Below are positions 1 through 10,002 of a stretch of DNA of 64,000 bases, piece by piece. The position numbers and the translations under genes are program-made. The number at the start of each line of letters is the position of its first letter. Position 1 is the first letter of the stretch. The DNA lies in contig NZ_JANFQF010000006.1 in NCBI RefSeq assembly GCF_024438035.1, positions 62,001-126,000 of the forward strand. Reading direction: 5' to 3'. This stretch comes from Rhodococcus tibetensis. Its GTDB lineage: Bacteria > Actinomycetota > Actinomycetes > Mycobacteriales > Mycobacteriaceae. Below the pieces are notes generated by a model that saw nothing but the letters and a program-made list of their open reading frames with translations, searched no databases and was not told where the DNA came from.

Positions 1-35
1 GGATCTTCCTGAACGGTGCCAACCCGCTCATCTGA
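1..35 (+). CDS. 3' end of an unidentified gene (partial)
   Basis: Frame 3 reads IFLNGANPLI and then TGA at 33-35. A strong terminator hairpin begins 10 nt later, as expected for the end of a plus-strand gene entering from the left. Ten residues are too few to identify the protein. The related mycobacterial region carries a lipoprotein gene (lppZ) nearby, but that is only a positional guess. The other two frames cannot be excluded. Confidence 0.35.
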   Translation, partial: IFLNGANPLI

Positions 36-44
36 CTGCCCAGA

Positions 45-86
45 CGAATCCGCCGCACGTCCCGTTCAGAACGTGCGGCGGATTCG
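45..86. terminator. Bidirectional terminator hairpin
   Basis: A perfect 16-bp inverted repeat (45-60 with 71-86) has a 10-nt loop. It lies between the end of the partial plus-strand gene (stop at 33-35) and the end of the minus-strand permease (stop at 97-99), so it can serve both. There is no strong T tract, which is usual for high-GC actinobacteria. Confidence 0.7.
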
Positions 87-96
87 TTCATCCAGG

Positions 97-1632
97 TCAG
101 TGCTGTGCGAACTCGGGGAGCTTCTCCTCTTCCGGCGGCTCCGCCTGTGCCGCGAGGCGCTGGCCCAGAACGGACTTGCGCCGACCGTACGCAAAGTAGA
201 TCACCACACCGAGTGCCATCCACGCGACGAACCGGATCCACGTCTCGACCGAGAGATTCAGCATCAACCATCCGCAGGCGGCGACGGCCAGGATCGGAAC
301 CAGCGGAACCAGCGGGACGCGGAAGCCGCGCGGCAGGTCGGGCCGCGTGCGGCGAAGAATGATCACACCGATACAGACCAGCACGAACGCAAACAGCGTT
401 CCGATGTTCACCATTTCTTCGAGCGTTCCCATGGGGAAGAACGCGGCGAGCAGGGCGACGACGGCACCGACGATCAGGGTGATACGAACGGGGGTTCCCT
501 TGTTGCCGGTCTTGGCCAGTCCCCGCGGCATCAGGCCGTCCCGAGACATCGCGAACAGCACTCGGGTCTGTCCGAGCATCATGACCATCACCACGGTGGT
601 CAGACCTGCGAGTCCGCCGAAGTTGATGGCCGTCTGCGCCCAGGTGATGCCGTGAGCCTCGAAAGCGGTGGCGAGAGTGGCGCTGCTGTCGCCGACGAGC
701 GGACTCCCGGTCTTCAGATCGGTGTATTTGACCATGCCGGTGAGGACAAGGGTCACGGCGACGTAGAGGACGGTGACGATGGCCAGTGAGCCCAGGATTC
801 CGCGGGGAAGAGCCTTCTGCGGGTTCTTGGTTTCCTCCGCGGTGGTGGCGACGACGTCGAATCCGATGAAGGCGAAGAAGACGAGGCTGGCCGCGGCGAG
901 CAGGCCGTACCAGCCGTAGCTGCTGCCGTCGGCACCGGTGAGGAAGGAGAACAGCGTCTGATGCACGCCGTGCGCGGTGCTCGACGCACCCTCTGCGGGC
1001 GGAATGTAGGGCGCGTAGTTCTCCTTCTTGATGTAGAAGACGCCCACGGCGATGACGAGGAGAACGACGGCGATCTTGATGGCCGTGATGACCGCGGACA
1101 CGCGGGAGGAGACCTTGGTGCCGATGGCGAGCACGGCGGTGATGGCACCGATGATGATCAGCGCGCCCCAGTCGAAGTCGATCGGTCCCAGATGCGCTGT
1201 GGTGGCGCCACTGAAGCCGAGTGCGTTGCCGAGATACAGCGACCAGCCCTTACCCACCACGGCCGACGCGAGTGCGAACTCGAGAATGAGATCCCAGCCG
1301 ATGATCCAGGCGACGAATTCGCCGAAGGTGGCGTACGAGAAGGTGTACGCGCTTCCGGCCACCGGTACGGTGGACGCGAACTCGGCATAACACAATGCGG
1401 CCAGGCCACATGCGATGGCGGCGAGTACGAAGGCAAGCGAGATGGACGGCCCTGCGACGTTGCCTGCCGTGCGGGCGGTGAGAGTGAAGATACCGGCACC
1501 GATCACGACAGCGACACCGAAGACGGTCAGATCCTTCGCGGTCAGTTCCCTCCGCAGCCGAGTGTCGGGCTCGTCGGTGTCCGCGATCGATTGCTCGACG
1601 GATTTCGTTCGCCATATGCCGACTCCTGGCAT
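97..1632 (-). CDS. APC-family amino acid permease (cationic amino acid transporter type)
   Basis: This 511-residue inner-membrane protein probably takes up amino acids by proton symport. About twelve to fourteen hydrophobic segments run from residue 33 to 490. The first carries the family signature GAGIFTLTAR (about 41-50). It is followed by a CAT-subfamily pattern around residues 85-115: AEFASTVPVAGSAYTF, then the GEF and GWDLILEF elements. The start ATG has AGGAG six bases upstream. The gene lies 327 bp downstream of ilvD on the same strand, with an ilvD terminator between them, so it is probably a separate unit. Substrate is not determined by sequence; a basic or branched-chain amino acid is possible. 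Confidence 0.9.
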   Translation of the reverse strand: MPGVGIWRTKSVEQSIADTDEPDTRLRRELTAKDLTVFGVAVVIGAGIFTLTARTAGNVAGPSISLAFVLAAIACGLAALCYAEFASTVPVAGSAYTFSYATFGEFVAWIIGWDLILEFALASAVVGKGWSLYLGNALGFSGATTAHLGPIDFDWGALIIIGAITAVLAIGTKVSSRVSAVITAIKIAVVLLVIAVGVFYIKKENYAPYIPPAEGASSTAHGVHQTLFSFLTGADGSSYGWYGLLAAASLVFFAFIGFDVVATTAEETKNPQKALPRGILGSLAIVTVLYVAVTLVLTGMVKYTDLKTGSPLVGDSSATLATAFEAHGITWAQTAINFGGLAGLTTVVMVMMLGQTRVLFAMSRDGLMPRGLAKTGNKGTPVRITLIVGAVVALLAAFFPMGTLEEMVNIGTLFAFVLVCIGVIILRRTRPDLPRGFRVPLVPLVPILAVAACGWLMLNLSVETWIRFVAWMALGVVIYFAYGRRKSVLGQRLAAQAEPPEEEKLPEFAQH

Positions 1633-1876
1633 GTGTCGCTCCTAGGTTGTGTTCCCGATGGCCTCGTGGGCCGGAGGTGTTCCGGTGTTGCCGATTGTGA
1701 TGTAGGTCTCAACTGCCAACTGAGGGAACCATTACTGAGCGACGTGTGCAAGAAGCTCGGCCTCAACTGATCATTTCGATCAAGAGAACCCTTTCTGGGG
1801 TGTTGCCGTCTGAGCGAGTTGATCACCGTGAGCGCGGTCACATCCGAGGCGGAATCCGAAAGTCACACCGACGGCG

Positions 1877-1924
1877 GAAGCCGGGTGCCGCGGCAGAAAA
1901 CCTCCTGCTGCGGCACCCGGCTTC
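1877..1924 (-). terminator. Terminator downstream of ilvD
   Basis: A 20-bp stem (1877-1896 with 1905-1924, one G-T wobble) with an 8-nt loop lies 35 nt beyond the ilvD stop. The rest of the 326-bp gap to the permease start (1633-1958) shows no gene. It must hold the permease promoter, but I could not single out convincing -35 and -10 boxes. Confidence 0.7.
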
Positions 1925-1958
1925 GTGTCTGCGCGGTGTGCCCGGTGTCGATGCGCGG

Positions 1959-3803
1959 TCAGGGGACCTGGCGGACCGCACCCTTGTCGGCGGACGTGGC
2001 GAGCGCGGCGTACGCGCGCAGGGCCGTCGTGACGGTGCGCTCGCGGTTCAGCGGCTGCCACGGACGCTCGGACGACTCCATCTTCGCCCGGCGATCGGCG
2101 AGCACCGCGTCGTCGACGAGGAGCTTCAGCGTGCGGGTCGCGATGTCGATGAGGATCTGGTCGCCGTCCTCGACCAGGCCGATCGCGCCGCCGCTGGCGG
2201 CCTCGGGGGAGATGTGGCCGATGGAAAGTCCCGAGGAACCGCCGGAGAATCGGCCGTCGGTGATCAGTGCGCACTTCTTCCCGAGACCGGAGCCCTTGAG
2301 AAAGGCGGTGGGGTGCAGCATTTCCTGCATGCCCGGGCCACCTGCGGGACCCTCGTAGCGCACGACGAGGACCTCACCGGGCTGGATCTTCTTGCCGAGG
2401 ATCACCGACACCGCCTCTTCCTGCGACTCCACGACGCGCGCGGGTCCCTGGAAATGGAACAGGTCTTCGTCGATCCCGGCTGTCTTGATGACGGCGCCGT
2501 CGACGGCGATGTTGCCGCGCAGCACGGCCAGGCCGCCCTCGACCGTGTGTTTGTGCTCGAAGTCGCGGATGCACCCGTTGGCGGCGTCGGTGTCGAGTGA
2601 GGACCAGCGATTGTTCGTCGAGAACGGCTCGGTGGTGCGGACGCCGCCGGGTGCGGCGTGGAAGAGTTCGACGGCCTCGTCGGATGCCTTGCCGGAACGG
2701 ATGTCCCACGTGTCGAGCCACTCGTCGAAGCTCTTGGTGTGCACGGTCGAGACGTCGCTCTCGAGCAGCCCTGCGCGACGCAGTTCGCCGAGGATCGCGG
2801 GGATTCCGCCGGCACGGTGCACGTCTTCCATGTGGTAGTCGGAGTTGGGCGACACCTTGGACAGGCAGGGCACCTTGCGGCTGATCTCGTCGATCTTGTC
2901 GAGATCGAAGTCATACACCTCGCCCTCCTGGGCGGCCGCGAGGGTGTGCAACACCGTGTTGGTGGAGCCGCCCATCGCGACATCGAGGGCCATCGCGTTG
3001 CGGAACGCGGCAGGCGTCGCGATGTTACGGGGCAGGACCGACTCGTCATCATCCTTGTAGTAGCGCAGGGCCGCCTCGACGACGGTGGTTCCCGCCCGGG
3101 TGAAGAGCGCGCGCCTGGCCTCGTGGGTGGCGAGCGTGGAACCGTTGCCGGGCAACGCCAGTCCGAGTGCCTCCGTGAGACAGTTCATCGAGTTTGCGGT
3201 GAACATGCCCGAGCAGGACCCACAGGTCGGGCAGGCGCTGCGCTCGACCTCGGCGAGTCCTTCGTCGTCGACCTCGTCGCTGGCACTCGCCGAGATGGCG
3301 GTGATGAGGTCAGTCGGCGCCTGGGCGACACCGTTCACGACGACCGCCTTGCCGGCTTCCATGGGCCCGCCCGAGACGAAGACTGTGGGAACATTCAGCC
3401 GCAGTGCGGCATTGAGCATGCCCGGGGTGATCTTGTCACAGTTCGAGATGCACACGAGCGCATCAGCGGTGTGGGCGTTGACCATGTACTCGACGGAGTC
3501 GGCGATGATCTCCCGGCTCGGAAGGGAATAGAGCATGCCGCCGTGCCCCATGGCGATTCCGTCGTCGACTGCGATCGTGTGGAACTCGCGAGGTACCCCA
3601 CCGGCAGCCCAGACGGCGTCGGCGACGATGTCGCCCACGTTCTTGAGGTGGACGTGCCCGGGGACGAACTGGGTGTACGAGTTCGCAATTGCGACGATCG
3701 GCTTCCCGAAGTCGGAGTCGGTCATTCCGGTGGCACGCCACAGCGCGCGGGCGCCTGCGGCATTTCGTCCGGCAGTGGTGGTTCGGGACCTCAGCGGGGG
3801 CAT
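1959..3803 (-). CDS. ilvD: Dihydroxy-acid dehydratase
   Basis: IlvD dehydrates 2,3-dihydroxyisovalerate and 2,3-dihydroxy-3-methylvalerate to the keto acids that precede valine and isoleucine. The protein is 614 residues, full length for the family. Cysteine motifs fit an Fe-S dehydratase: C118 and C122 in [11 protein letters not shown], then C191, C194 and C197 in [19 protein letters not shown]. The start ATG has AAGGAA seven bases upstream. It lies 52 bp after the minus-strand PH-domain gene and is divergent from ilvBNC. This gathers the common valine/isoleucine pathway in one place, whereas M. tuberculosis, as I recall, keeps ilvD elsewhere. Confidence 0.97.
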   Translation of the reverse strand: MPPLRSRTTTAGRNAAGARALWRATGMTDSDFGKPIVAIANSYTQFVPGHVHLKNVGDIVADAVWAAGGVPREFHTIAVDDGIAMGHGGMLYSLPSREIIADSVEYMVNAHTADALVCISNCDKITPGMLNAALRLNVPTVFVSGGPMEAGKAVVVNGVAQAPTDLITAISASASDEVDDEGLAEVERSACPTCGSCSGMFTANSMNCLTEALGLALPGNGSTLATHEARRALFTRAGTTVVEAALRYYKDDDESVLPRNIATPAAFRNAMALDVAMGGSTNTVLHTLAAAQEGEVYDFDLDKIDEISRKVPCLSKVSPNSDYHMEDVHRAGGIPAILGELRRAGLLESDVSTVHTKSFDEWLDTWDIRSGKASDEAVELFHAAPGGVRTTEPFSTNNRWSSLDTDAANGCIRDFEHKHTVEGGLAVLRGNIAVDGAVIKTAGIDEDLFHFQGPARVVESQEEAVSVILGKKIQPGEVLVVRYEGPAGGPGMQEMLHPTAFLKGSGLGKKCALITDGRFSGGSSGLSIGHISPEAASGGAIGLVEDGDQILIDIATRTLKLLVDDAVLADRRAKMESSERPWQPLNRERTVTTALRAYAALATSADKGAVRQVP

Positions 3804-3855
3804 GAGCGTATTCCTTAGTCAGCGTACGGAAGTACTGATCAACGCTACTCGCGCG

Positions 3856-4368
3856 TTATTCGTCGTCTGTGCTCGGCTGGTGCTTGTCCGGGTGTTCACC
3901 GTCGGAGGCAGGATCGGGCGCCTGCTCCGCGTCCGCGGCTGCTGCCGCGTAGGGATCGGTAATTCGTCCACCGCTCGCGGCGGCGAGCTGGGGAAGCCGA
4001 TCGAAGGTGACGACGGGGAGGGCCACCTCGCCGCCGTCGGTCAGTGTGGCCCGCGCCCATCCGCGTTTCGGGAAGCGGAATCCGGTGATCTCCGACCAGG
4101 CGAGGGCCCGTCCGCCGACCAGTCTTCGCACGTGAAGTCCGTCGGGGGTGACGGTGGTTCGAACCCGGGCGACCCACGCCGCGGCGAGAATCGGGGCCAG
4201 GAGGAGCCAGCCGAAGGCGGCCGGCCACCCGAAAATGGGGAACGACACGGCGAAGAGCAGGAATGCGCACCCGATGTAGGCGAGTGGCGAAATTCGGATG
4301 ACCTGCTTGGGGATGTCGGTCGTGTGGGATGATGACTCTGGTGGCACGGGCTGCTGCGGAGTTGACAC
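3856..4368 (-). CDS. PH-domain membrane protein (Cfp6-like)
   Basis: This is a bacterial PH-like (bPH2/DUF2581) protein of about 170 residues. It has a short polar N terminus, two hydrophobic segments from IGCAFLLFAVSF to PILAAAWVA (about residues 27-65), and a beta-rich domain with the typical R(L/V)VGGRALAWSEITGFRFPK stretch. The C-terminal tail is acidic and low-complexity. The open frame extends much further upstream, to 4632, but that part would run through the ilvB leader. The GTG at 4366-4368 is the likely start, giving VSTPQQPVPPE. Function is unknown; the M. tuberculosis homologue is the antigen Cfp6, also next to ilvB. Confidence 0.8.
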   Translation of the reverse strand: MSTPQQPVPPESSSHTTDIPKQVIRISPLAYIGCAFLLFAVSFPIFGWPAAFGWLLLAPILAAAWVARVRTTVTPDGLHVRRLVGGRALAWSEITGFRFPKRGWARATLTDGGEVALPVVTFDRLPQLAAASGGRITDPYAAAAADAEQAPDPASDGEHPDKHQPSTDDE

Positions 4369-4428
4369 CTCTACATCTTCGCACCGCAGCCGACGTATCT
4401 CATATTCTGGGACGGCCGACTCACCAAG

Positions 4429-4458
4429 TTGACTGTTCAGCATTAGCGCGCCTACCGT
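4429..4458 (+). promoter_or_regulatory. Probable promoter of the ilvB leader transcript
   Basis: TTGACT (4429-4434) and TACCGT (4453-4458) are separated by 18 bp and fit the housekeeping-sigma consensus of actinobacteria. The predicted start of transcription, about seven bases past the -10, falls at or next to the GTG of the leader peptide at 4466. The promoter was read by eye and not scored. Confidence 0.55.
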
Positions 4459-4465
4459 CGAGCGC

Positions 4466-4513
4466 GTGAAACAGAATGAGTTGCTCGTAATCGGCCGGCG
4501 CGTCGTCGCCTGA
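4466..4513 (+). CDS. ilvB leader peptide
   Basis: A 15-codon frame starts with GTG and reads [15 protein letters not shown]. Six of the fifteen residues are leucine, valine or isoleucine (L6, L7, V8, I9, V13, V14). That is the signature of a branched-chain amino acid attenuation peptide. It ends 34 bp before an intrinsic terminator and 100 bp before ilvB. No ribosome-binding site precedes it and the predicted transcription start coincides with the GTG, so it may be translated from a leaderless mRNA. Ribosome stalling at these codons when charged tRNA is short would block formation of the downstream terminator. Confidence 0.75.
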   Translation: MKQNELLVIGRRVVA

Positions 4514-4581
4514 GTCGATTTCTTCAACTCGCCAGAAACGACGCGCCACCCTCGTACAGCATTCGCTGACGGGGGTTTTTT
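4497..4581 (+). promoter_or_regulatory. ilvB transcription attenuator
   Basis: A perfect 10-bp pairing (4497-4506 with 4538-4547) joins the end of the leader-peptide frame to the segment just before the terminator stem. A ribosome finishing the leader would cover its 5' arm; one stalled at the early Leu/Val/Ile codons would free it. The arrangement matches ilvB attenuation known in Corynebacterium and predicted across actinobacteria. I did not compute energies of the alternative folds, so which hairpin is pause and which is antiterminator is inferred. Confidence 0.65.
4548..4581 (+). terminator. Intrinsic terminator of the ilvB attenuator
   Basis: An 8-bp lower stem (4548-4555 with 4569-4576, one T-G wobble), a single bulged A and a 4-bp upper stem CAGC/GCTG close on an ATTC loop. 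Six T residues follow (4576-4581). It is the only hairpin noted in the window with a real T tract, which supports true Rho-independent termination before ilvB. Confidence 0.85.
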
Positions 4582-4613
4582 GTTGCCCGGAGCCAGAATC
4601 AGAGGATTTCCCA

Positions 4614-6557
4614 GTGAGCGCACCAACCGCACGGCCTCAACCCACGCCGCGCAAGTCGGGGGCTGCCAGCCCGACGACCGCGGCCGCCGCGACGCAGACC
4701 GGTAGCCGCCGCCAACTCGCCCCCGAGCGGGTCAGCGGCGCCCAGTCCGTGGTCCGAGCCCTCGAGGAGCTCGAGGTCGACACGGTATTCGGTATTCCGG
4801 GTGGTGCAGTTCTGCCTGTCTATGATCCCCTCTTCGACTCGAAGAAGGTCCGGCACGTCCTCGTTCGTCACGAGCAGGGCGCAGGCCACGCCGCGACCGG
4901 GTACGCCCAGGCGACCGGCAAGGTCGGGGTTTGCATGGCGACCTCCGGCCCGGGTGCCACCAACCTGGTTACGCCGCTGGCCGACGCGCAGATGGACTCC
5001 GTTCCGGTCGTCGCGATCACGGGCCAGGTGGGCCGCAGTCTGATCGGGACCGACGCGTTTCAGGAAGCTGACATCTCCGGCATCACCATGCCGATCACCA
5101 AGCACAACTTCCTCATCACAGACGGGGTGGACATCCCGCGGATCATCGCGGAGGCGTTCTACCTCGCGTCGAGTGGGCGTCCGGGTGCGGTGCTCGTCGA
5201 CATCCCGAAGGACGTCCTGCAGGCGCAGACCACGTTCTCGTGGCCGCCGGAGATGCGGTTGCCGGGCTACCGTCCGGTCACCAAGCCGCACGGTAAGCAG
5301 GTCCGCGAGGCCGCCCGCCTGATCGCGGACGCGAAGCAGCCCGTGCTGTATGTCGGTGGCGGTGTGATCAAGTCGGAGTCCTCACCCGAGCTGCTCGAGC
5401 TCGCCGAGCTGACCGGTATCCCGGTCGTCACCACACTCATGGCGCGCGGTGCGTTCCCGGACAGCCATACGCTGAACTGCGGCATGCCCGGAATGCACGG
5501 CACGGTTGCGGCCGTGGCCGCCTTGCAGCGCAGTGATCTCCTGATCACCCTGGGCGCGCGGTTCGACGACCGCGTCACCGGCCAGCTCGATTCGTTCGCC
5601 CCCGACGCCAAGGTCATCCACGCCGACATCGACCCGGCGGAGATCGGCAAGAACCGGTACGCGGACGTCCCGATCGTCGGCGACTGCAAAGAGGTCATCG
5701 TCGAACTGATCGAGGCGATCAAGGCGGACCTGGCCACCGGAACCACGCTGGACCTCACCGAGTGGTGGGCGTACCTCGACGGAATCCGTCGCACGTATCC
5801 CCTCAGCTACGACCGTCCCTCCGACGGCGCGCTGTCCCCGGAGTACGTGATCCAGTCGGTCGGCAAGCTCGCCGGTCCCGACGCGATCTACTGCGCCGGC
5901 GTCGGACAGCACCAGATGTGGGCCGCACAGTTCGTCAACTACGAGAAGCCGCGCACCTGGCTGAACTCCGGCGGTCTCGGCACGATGGGCTATGCCGTGC
6001 CTGCCGCCATGGGCGCGAAGATGGGTATGCCTGACACCGAGGTGTGGGCGATCGACGGTGACGGCTGCTTCCAGATGACCAATCAGGAACTCGCCACCTG
6101 CGCGCTCGAGGGCATCCCGATCAAGGTTGCGCTCATCAACAACGGAAACCTCGGCATGGTGCGCCAGTGGCAGACGCTTTTCTACGACGAGCGCTACTCG
6201 AACACCAACCTCGGCACGCACGGCGCGATTCGCATCCCCGATTTCGTCAAGCTGGCGGAGGCATTGGGCTGCCACGGCATTCGTGTCGAGCGAGAAGAGG
6301 ATGTCGAGGCGGCGATCCGCGAGGCGCAGTCCATCAACGACAAGCCTGTGGTGATCGACTTCATTGTCGGCGCCGACGCCCAGGTGTGGCCGATGGTAGC
6401 GGCGGGCACGAGCAACGACGAGATCATGGCGGCGCGGGGCATCCGTCCGCTGTTCGACGACGACGAGGCGGCCGCCGAGCCGGCCGTCATTCACGAGGCC
6501 ATGGAGCGCGAGCAGCGTTCGGGCACGGCCGCAGCGGCCGGGGAGGAAGATCAGTGA
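4614..6557 (+). CDS. ilvB: Acetolactate synthase large (catalytic) subunit
   Basis: IlvB condenses two pyruvates, or pyruvate and 2-ketobutyrate, in the first common step of valine, leucine and isoleucine synthesis. It needs thiamine diphosphate, FAD and Mg. The protein is 647 residues, with a low-complexity tail of about 35 residues before the PYR domain. The cofactor-activating glutamate is E87 in [14 protein letters not shown]. The ThDP/Mg motif starts at GDG near residue 482 and runs to the NNGNLGMV stretch. The start is GTG with AGAGGA seven bases upstream. It overlaps ilvN by four bases and is governed by the attenuator. Confidence 0.97.
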   Translation: MSAPTARPQPTPRKSGAASPTTAAAATQTGSRRQLAPERVSGAQSVVRALEELEVDTVFGIPGGAVLPVYDPLFDSKKVRHVLVRHEQGAGHAATGYAQATGKVGVCMATSGPGATNLVTPLADAQMDSVPVVAITGQVGRSLIGTDAFQEADISGITMPITKHNFLITDGVDIPRIIAEAFYLASSGRPGAVLVDIPKDVLQAQTTFSWPPEMRLPGYRPVTKPHGKQVREAARLIADAKQPVLYVGGGVIKSESSPELLELAELTGIPVVTTLMARGAFPDSHTLNCGMPGMHGTVAAVAALQRSDLLITLGARFDDRVTGQLDSFAPDAKVIHADIDPAEIGKNRYADVPIVGDCKEVIVELIEAIKADLATGTTLDLTEWWAYLDGIRRTYPLSYDRPSDGALSPEYVIQSVGKLAGPDAIYCAGVGQHQMWAAQFVNYEKPRTWLNSGGLGTMGYAVPAAMGAKMGMPDTEVWAIDGDGCFQMTNQELATCALEGIPIKVALINNGNLGMVRQWQTLFYDERYSNTNLGTHGAIRIPDFVKLAEALGCHGIRVEREEDVEAAIREAQSINDKPVVIDFIVGADAQVWPMVAAGTSNDEIMAARGIRPLFDDDEAAAEPAVIHEAMEREQRSGTAAAAGEEDQ

Positions 6558-7057
6558 GCACCAGCCACACCCTCAGTGTTCTCGTCGAGGACAAGCCGGG
6601 CGTGCTGGCCAGGGTGGCCGCGCTGTTCTCCCGTCGTGGGTTCAACATCGAGTCGCTCGCCGTCGGCGGCACCGAGATCCCCGAGATCTCGCGTATGACC
6701 ATCGTCGTGACCGTCGATGAGTTCCCGCTGGAGCAGGTGACGAAGCAGCTCAACAAGCTGATCAACGTCATCAAGATCGTCGAGCAGGACGGTGACGCCT
6801 CTGTCGCCCGCGAGTTGCTGCTCATCAAGGTGCGCGCTGACGCCAGCGTGCGCACCCAGGTGATCGAAACGGTAAATCTGTTCCGCGCCAAGGTGATCGA
6901 CGTCTCCCCGGAGTCGGTCACGATCGAGGCGACAGGAACGCGATCCAAACTGGATGCGCTGTTGCGGATGCTCGATCCGTACGGCATCCGGGAGATCGTG
7001 CAGTCCGGGGTCGTGGCCGTGGGACGGGGGCCGAAGTCCATCACGGCCACTCGCTAG
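6554..7057 (+). CDS. ilvN: Acetolactate synthase small (regulatory) subunit
   Basis: IlvN binds the catalytic subunit, raises its activity and confers feedback inhibition by valine. The protein is 167 residues, normal for the family. An N-terminal ACT domain (about 4-78) carries [20 protein letters not shown], with the [10 protein letters not shown] strand following. The C-terminal small-subunit domain runs to about 160. The start is the GTG in a GTGA overlap with the ilvB stop, which fixes the reading frame and implies translational coupling. A longer frame upstream is only an ilvB shadow. Confidence 0.96.
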   Translation: MSTSHTLSVLVEDKPGVLARVAALFSRRGFNIESLAVGGTEIPEISRMTIVVTVDEFPLEQVTKQLNKLINVIKIVEQDGDASVARELLLIKVRADASVRTQVIETVNLFRAKVIDVSPESVTIEATGTRSKLDALLRMLDPYGIREIVQSGVVAVGRGPKSITATR

Positions 7058-7093
7058 TACTTTTAGATACGCAAATTCCAAGAAAGAGGTTGA

Positions 7094-8110
<1,017 letters not shown>

Positions 8111-8135
8111 GTTTCACCGCTTTACCGTTCCGCGA

Positions 8136-8202
8136 ACATCGCCGGCCCAATGTCACCTCGGTCTCGTCAGAGCACCCGGATGTGACATTGGGCCGGCGAT
8201 GT
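8136..8202 (+). terminator. Terminator of the ilvBNC operon
   Basis: A perfect 21-bp inverted repeat (8136-8156 with 8182-8202) has a 25-nt loop and begins 25 nt after the ilvC stop. There is no T tract. Its position between ilvC and the serA transcription unit supports termination. Confidence 0.7.
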
Positions 8203-8334
8203 GTCGGTCCGTTTCCACTGTCGCGGGCGTCCACTATGTGGTATCGCCTACCGGGATGCGGATTCCCGGTGAGGGCGGACTAAGCTGTGTGTGGTTAAAA
8301 CACCTCCACACCCACCTAATCAGGGAGTTTGCAC

Positions 8335-9930
8335 GTGAGCCAGCCAGGCCGTCCTGTTGTTCTGATCGCCGACAAGCTCGCGCCGTCCACCGTCGAGGCA
8401 TTGGGCGACGGTGTGGAGGTGCGTTGGGTCGACGGACCTGATCGCCCGGCCCTGCTCGCGGCTGTGCCCGAGGCCGACGCGATCCTCGTCCGCTCTGCCA
8501 CCACCGTCGACGCCGAGGTTCTCGCCGCAGGCACCAAGCTGAAGATCGTCGCCCGCGCCGGCGTCGGCCTCGACAATGTCGACGTGCCGGCTGCGACGGA
8601 GCGCGGTGTCATGGTCGTCAACGCCCCGACGTCGAACATTCACACTGCGGCCGAGCACGCCGTCGCGCTGATGCTCGCCACCGCCCGCCAGATCCCCGCA
8701 GCCGACGCCACCTTGCGCGACCGCGAGTGGAAGCGCAGTAAGTTCAACGGTGTCGAGATCTTCGGCAAGACCGTCGGCGTCGTAGGTCTCGGCCGCATCG
8801 GTCAGCTGTTCGCGCAGCGTCTCGCGGCATTCGAGACCCATGTCATCGCCTACGACCCCTACGTATCGGCCGCCCGTGCCGCCCAGCTGGGCATCGAGCT
8901 CGTCTCGCTCGACGAGTTGCTGGGGCGGGCCGACCTGATCTCCGTCCATCTCCCGAAGACTCCTGAGACCAAGGGTCTGCTCGGTACGGAGAACCTGGCC
9001 AAGACCAAGAAGGGTGTCGTCATCGTCAACGCCGCCCGCGGTGGTCTGATCGACGAAGCTGCCCTGGCCGAGGCCATCAAGTCGGGTCACGTGCGTGCCG
9101 CGGGCCTCGACGTGTTCGAAACCGAGCCCTGCACGGACAGCCCGTTGTTCGACCTCCCCGAGGTCGTCGTGACGCCGCACCTCGGCGCGTCCACGAGTGA
9201 GGCCCAGGACCGCGCGGGCACAGACGTTGCGAAGTCTGTACTTCTCGCTCTCGCAGGCGATTTCGTTCCCGACGCCGTCAACGTGTCCGGGGGCGCCGTG
9301 GGTGAGGAAGTTGCCCCGTGGCTCGAAATCGTGCGCAAGCAGGGTGTGCTCCTCGGAGCACTGTCGGGCGAGGTGCCCGTCAACCTCTCGGTCGATGTGC
9401 GCGGTGAGCTCGCGTCGGAGAATGTCGACGTGCTCGCCCTCTCGGCTCTGCGCGGGGTGTTCTCGGCGGTGATCGAGGACGCCGTGACGTTCGTCAACGC
9501 GCCTGCCCTCGCGGAAGAGCGCGGCGTGACGGCCGAGGTCACGAAGGCAGCCGAAAGCCCCAACCACCGTAGCGTCGTGGACCTCCGCGGCGTTTTCGGC
9601 GACGGCAGCGTCATCAACGTGTCGGGTACGCTGACCGGCCCGCAGCAGGTCGAGAAGATCGTCAACATCAACGGACGCAACTTCGAACTGCGCGCCGAAG
9701 GCCTCAACCTGGTGATCAACTACACCGATCAGCCGGGCGCGCTGGGTAAGATCGGCACCCAGCTGGGCAATGCCGGCATCGACATCCAGGCCGCGCAGCT
9801 CAGCCAGGACGCCGAGGGCGAGGGTGCGACCATCCTCCTCCGTGTCGACCGCGAGGTCCCTGCCGACGTGCGCGATGCGATCTCCACCGCGGTGGGCGCC
9901 ACCAAGATCGAACTCGTCGACCTGGCCTGA
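8335..9930 (+). CDS. serA: D-3-phosphoglycerate dehydrogenase
   Basis: SerA oxidises 3-phosphoglycerate with NAD to start serine synthesis. The protein is 531 residues, the long actinobacterial form. The substrate/NAD domain has [13 protein letters not shown] (about 150) and the active-site segments [13 protein letters not shown] and [12 protein letters not shown]. An intervening ASB domain follows (about 315-450), then a C-terminal ACT domain starting at [13 protein letters not shown] that senses serine. I chose the GTG at 8335 because AGGGA lies eight bases upstream. The in-frame TTG at 8329 would be only two bases from that site. Confidence 0.96.
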   Translation: MSQPGRPVVLIADKLAPSTVEALGDGVEVRWVDGPDRPALLAAVPEADAILVRSATTVDAEVLAAGTKLKIVARAGVGLDNVDVPAATERGVMVVNAPTSNIHTAAEHAVALMLATARQIPAADATLRDREWKRSKFNGVEIFGKTVGVVGLGRIGQLFAQRLAAFETHVIAYDPYVSAARAAQLGIELVSLDELLGRADLISVHLPKTPETKGLLGTENLAKTKKGVVIVNAARGGLIDEAALAEAIKSGHVRAAGLDVFETEPCTDSPLFDLPEVVVTPHLGASTSEAQDRAGTDVAKSVLLALAGDFVPDAVNVSGGAVGEEVAPWLEIVRKQGVLLGALSGEVPVNLSVDVRGELASENVDVLALSALRGVFSAVIEDAVTFVNAPALAEERGVTAEVTKAAESPNHRSVVDLRGVFGDGSVINVSGTLTGPQQVEKIVNINGRNFELRAEGLNLVINYTDQPGALGKIGTQLGNAGIDIQAAQLSQDAEGEGATILLRVDREVPADVRDAISTAVGATKIELVDLA

Positions 9931-9937
9931 AATCCTT

Positions 9938-9978
9938 TGTGCGCGTGTTCCGGCACCTCGTGCCGGAACACGCGCACA
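9938..9978 (+). terminator. Hairpin between serA and leuB
   Basis: A perfect 19-bp stem (9938-9956 with 9960-9978) has a 3-nt loop. It starts seven bases after the serA stop and ends 24 bases before the leuB start. It looks like a terminator without a T tract. leuB then needs read-through or a promoter inside this 72-bp gap. Confidence 0.7.
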
Positions 9979-10002
9979 GCTCTCTGATGAAGTGAGGCGT
10001 TC

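Noticed and set aside
4369-4632. N-terminal extension of the PH-domain protein to 4632
   Set aside because: It would run antisense through the ilvB leader and attenuator, and its residues do not resemble the family N terminus.
8250-8270. Inverted repeat ACCGGGA/TCCCGGT upstream of serA as an operator
   Set aside because: Only seven bases per arm, and no regulator or promoter elements could be tied to it by eye.
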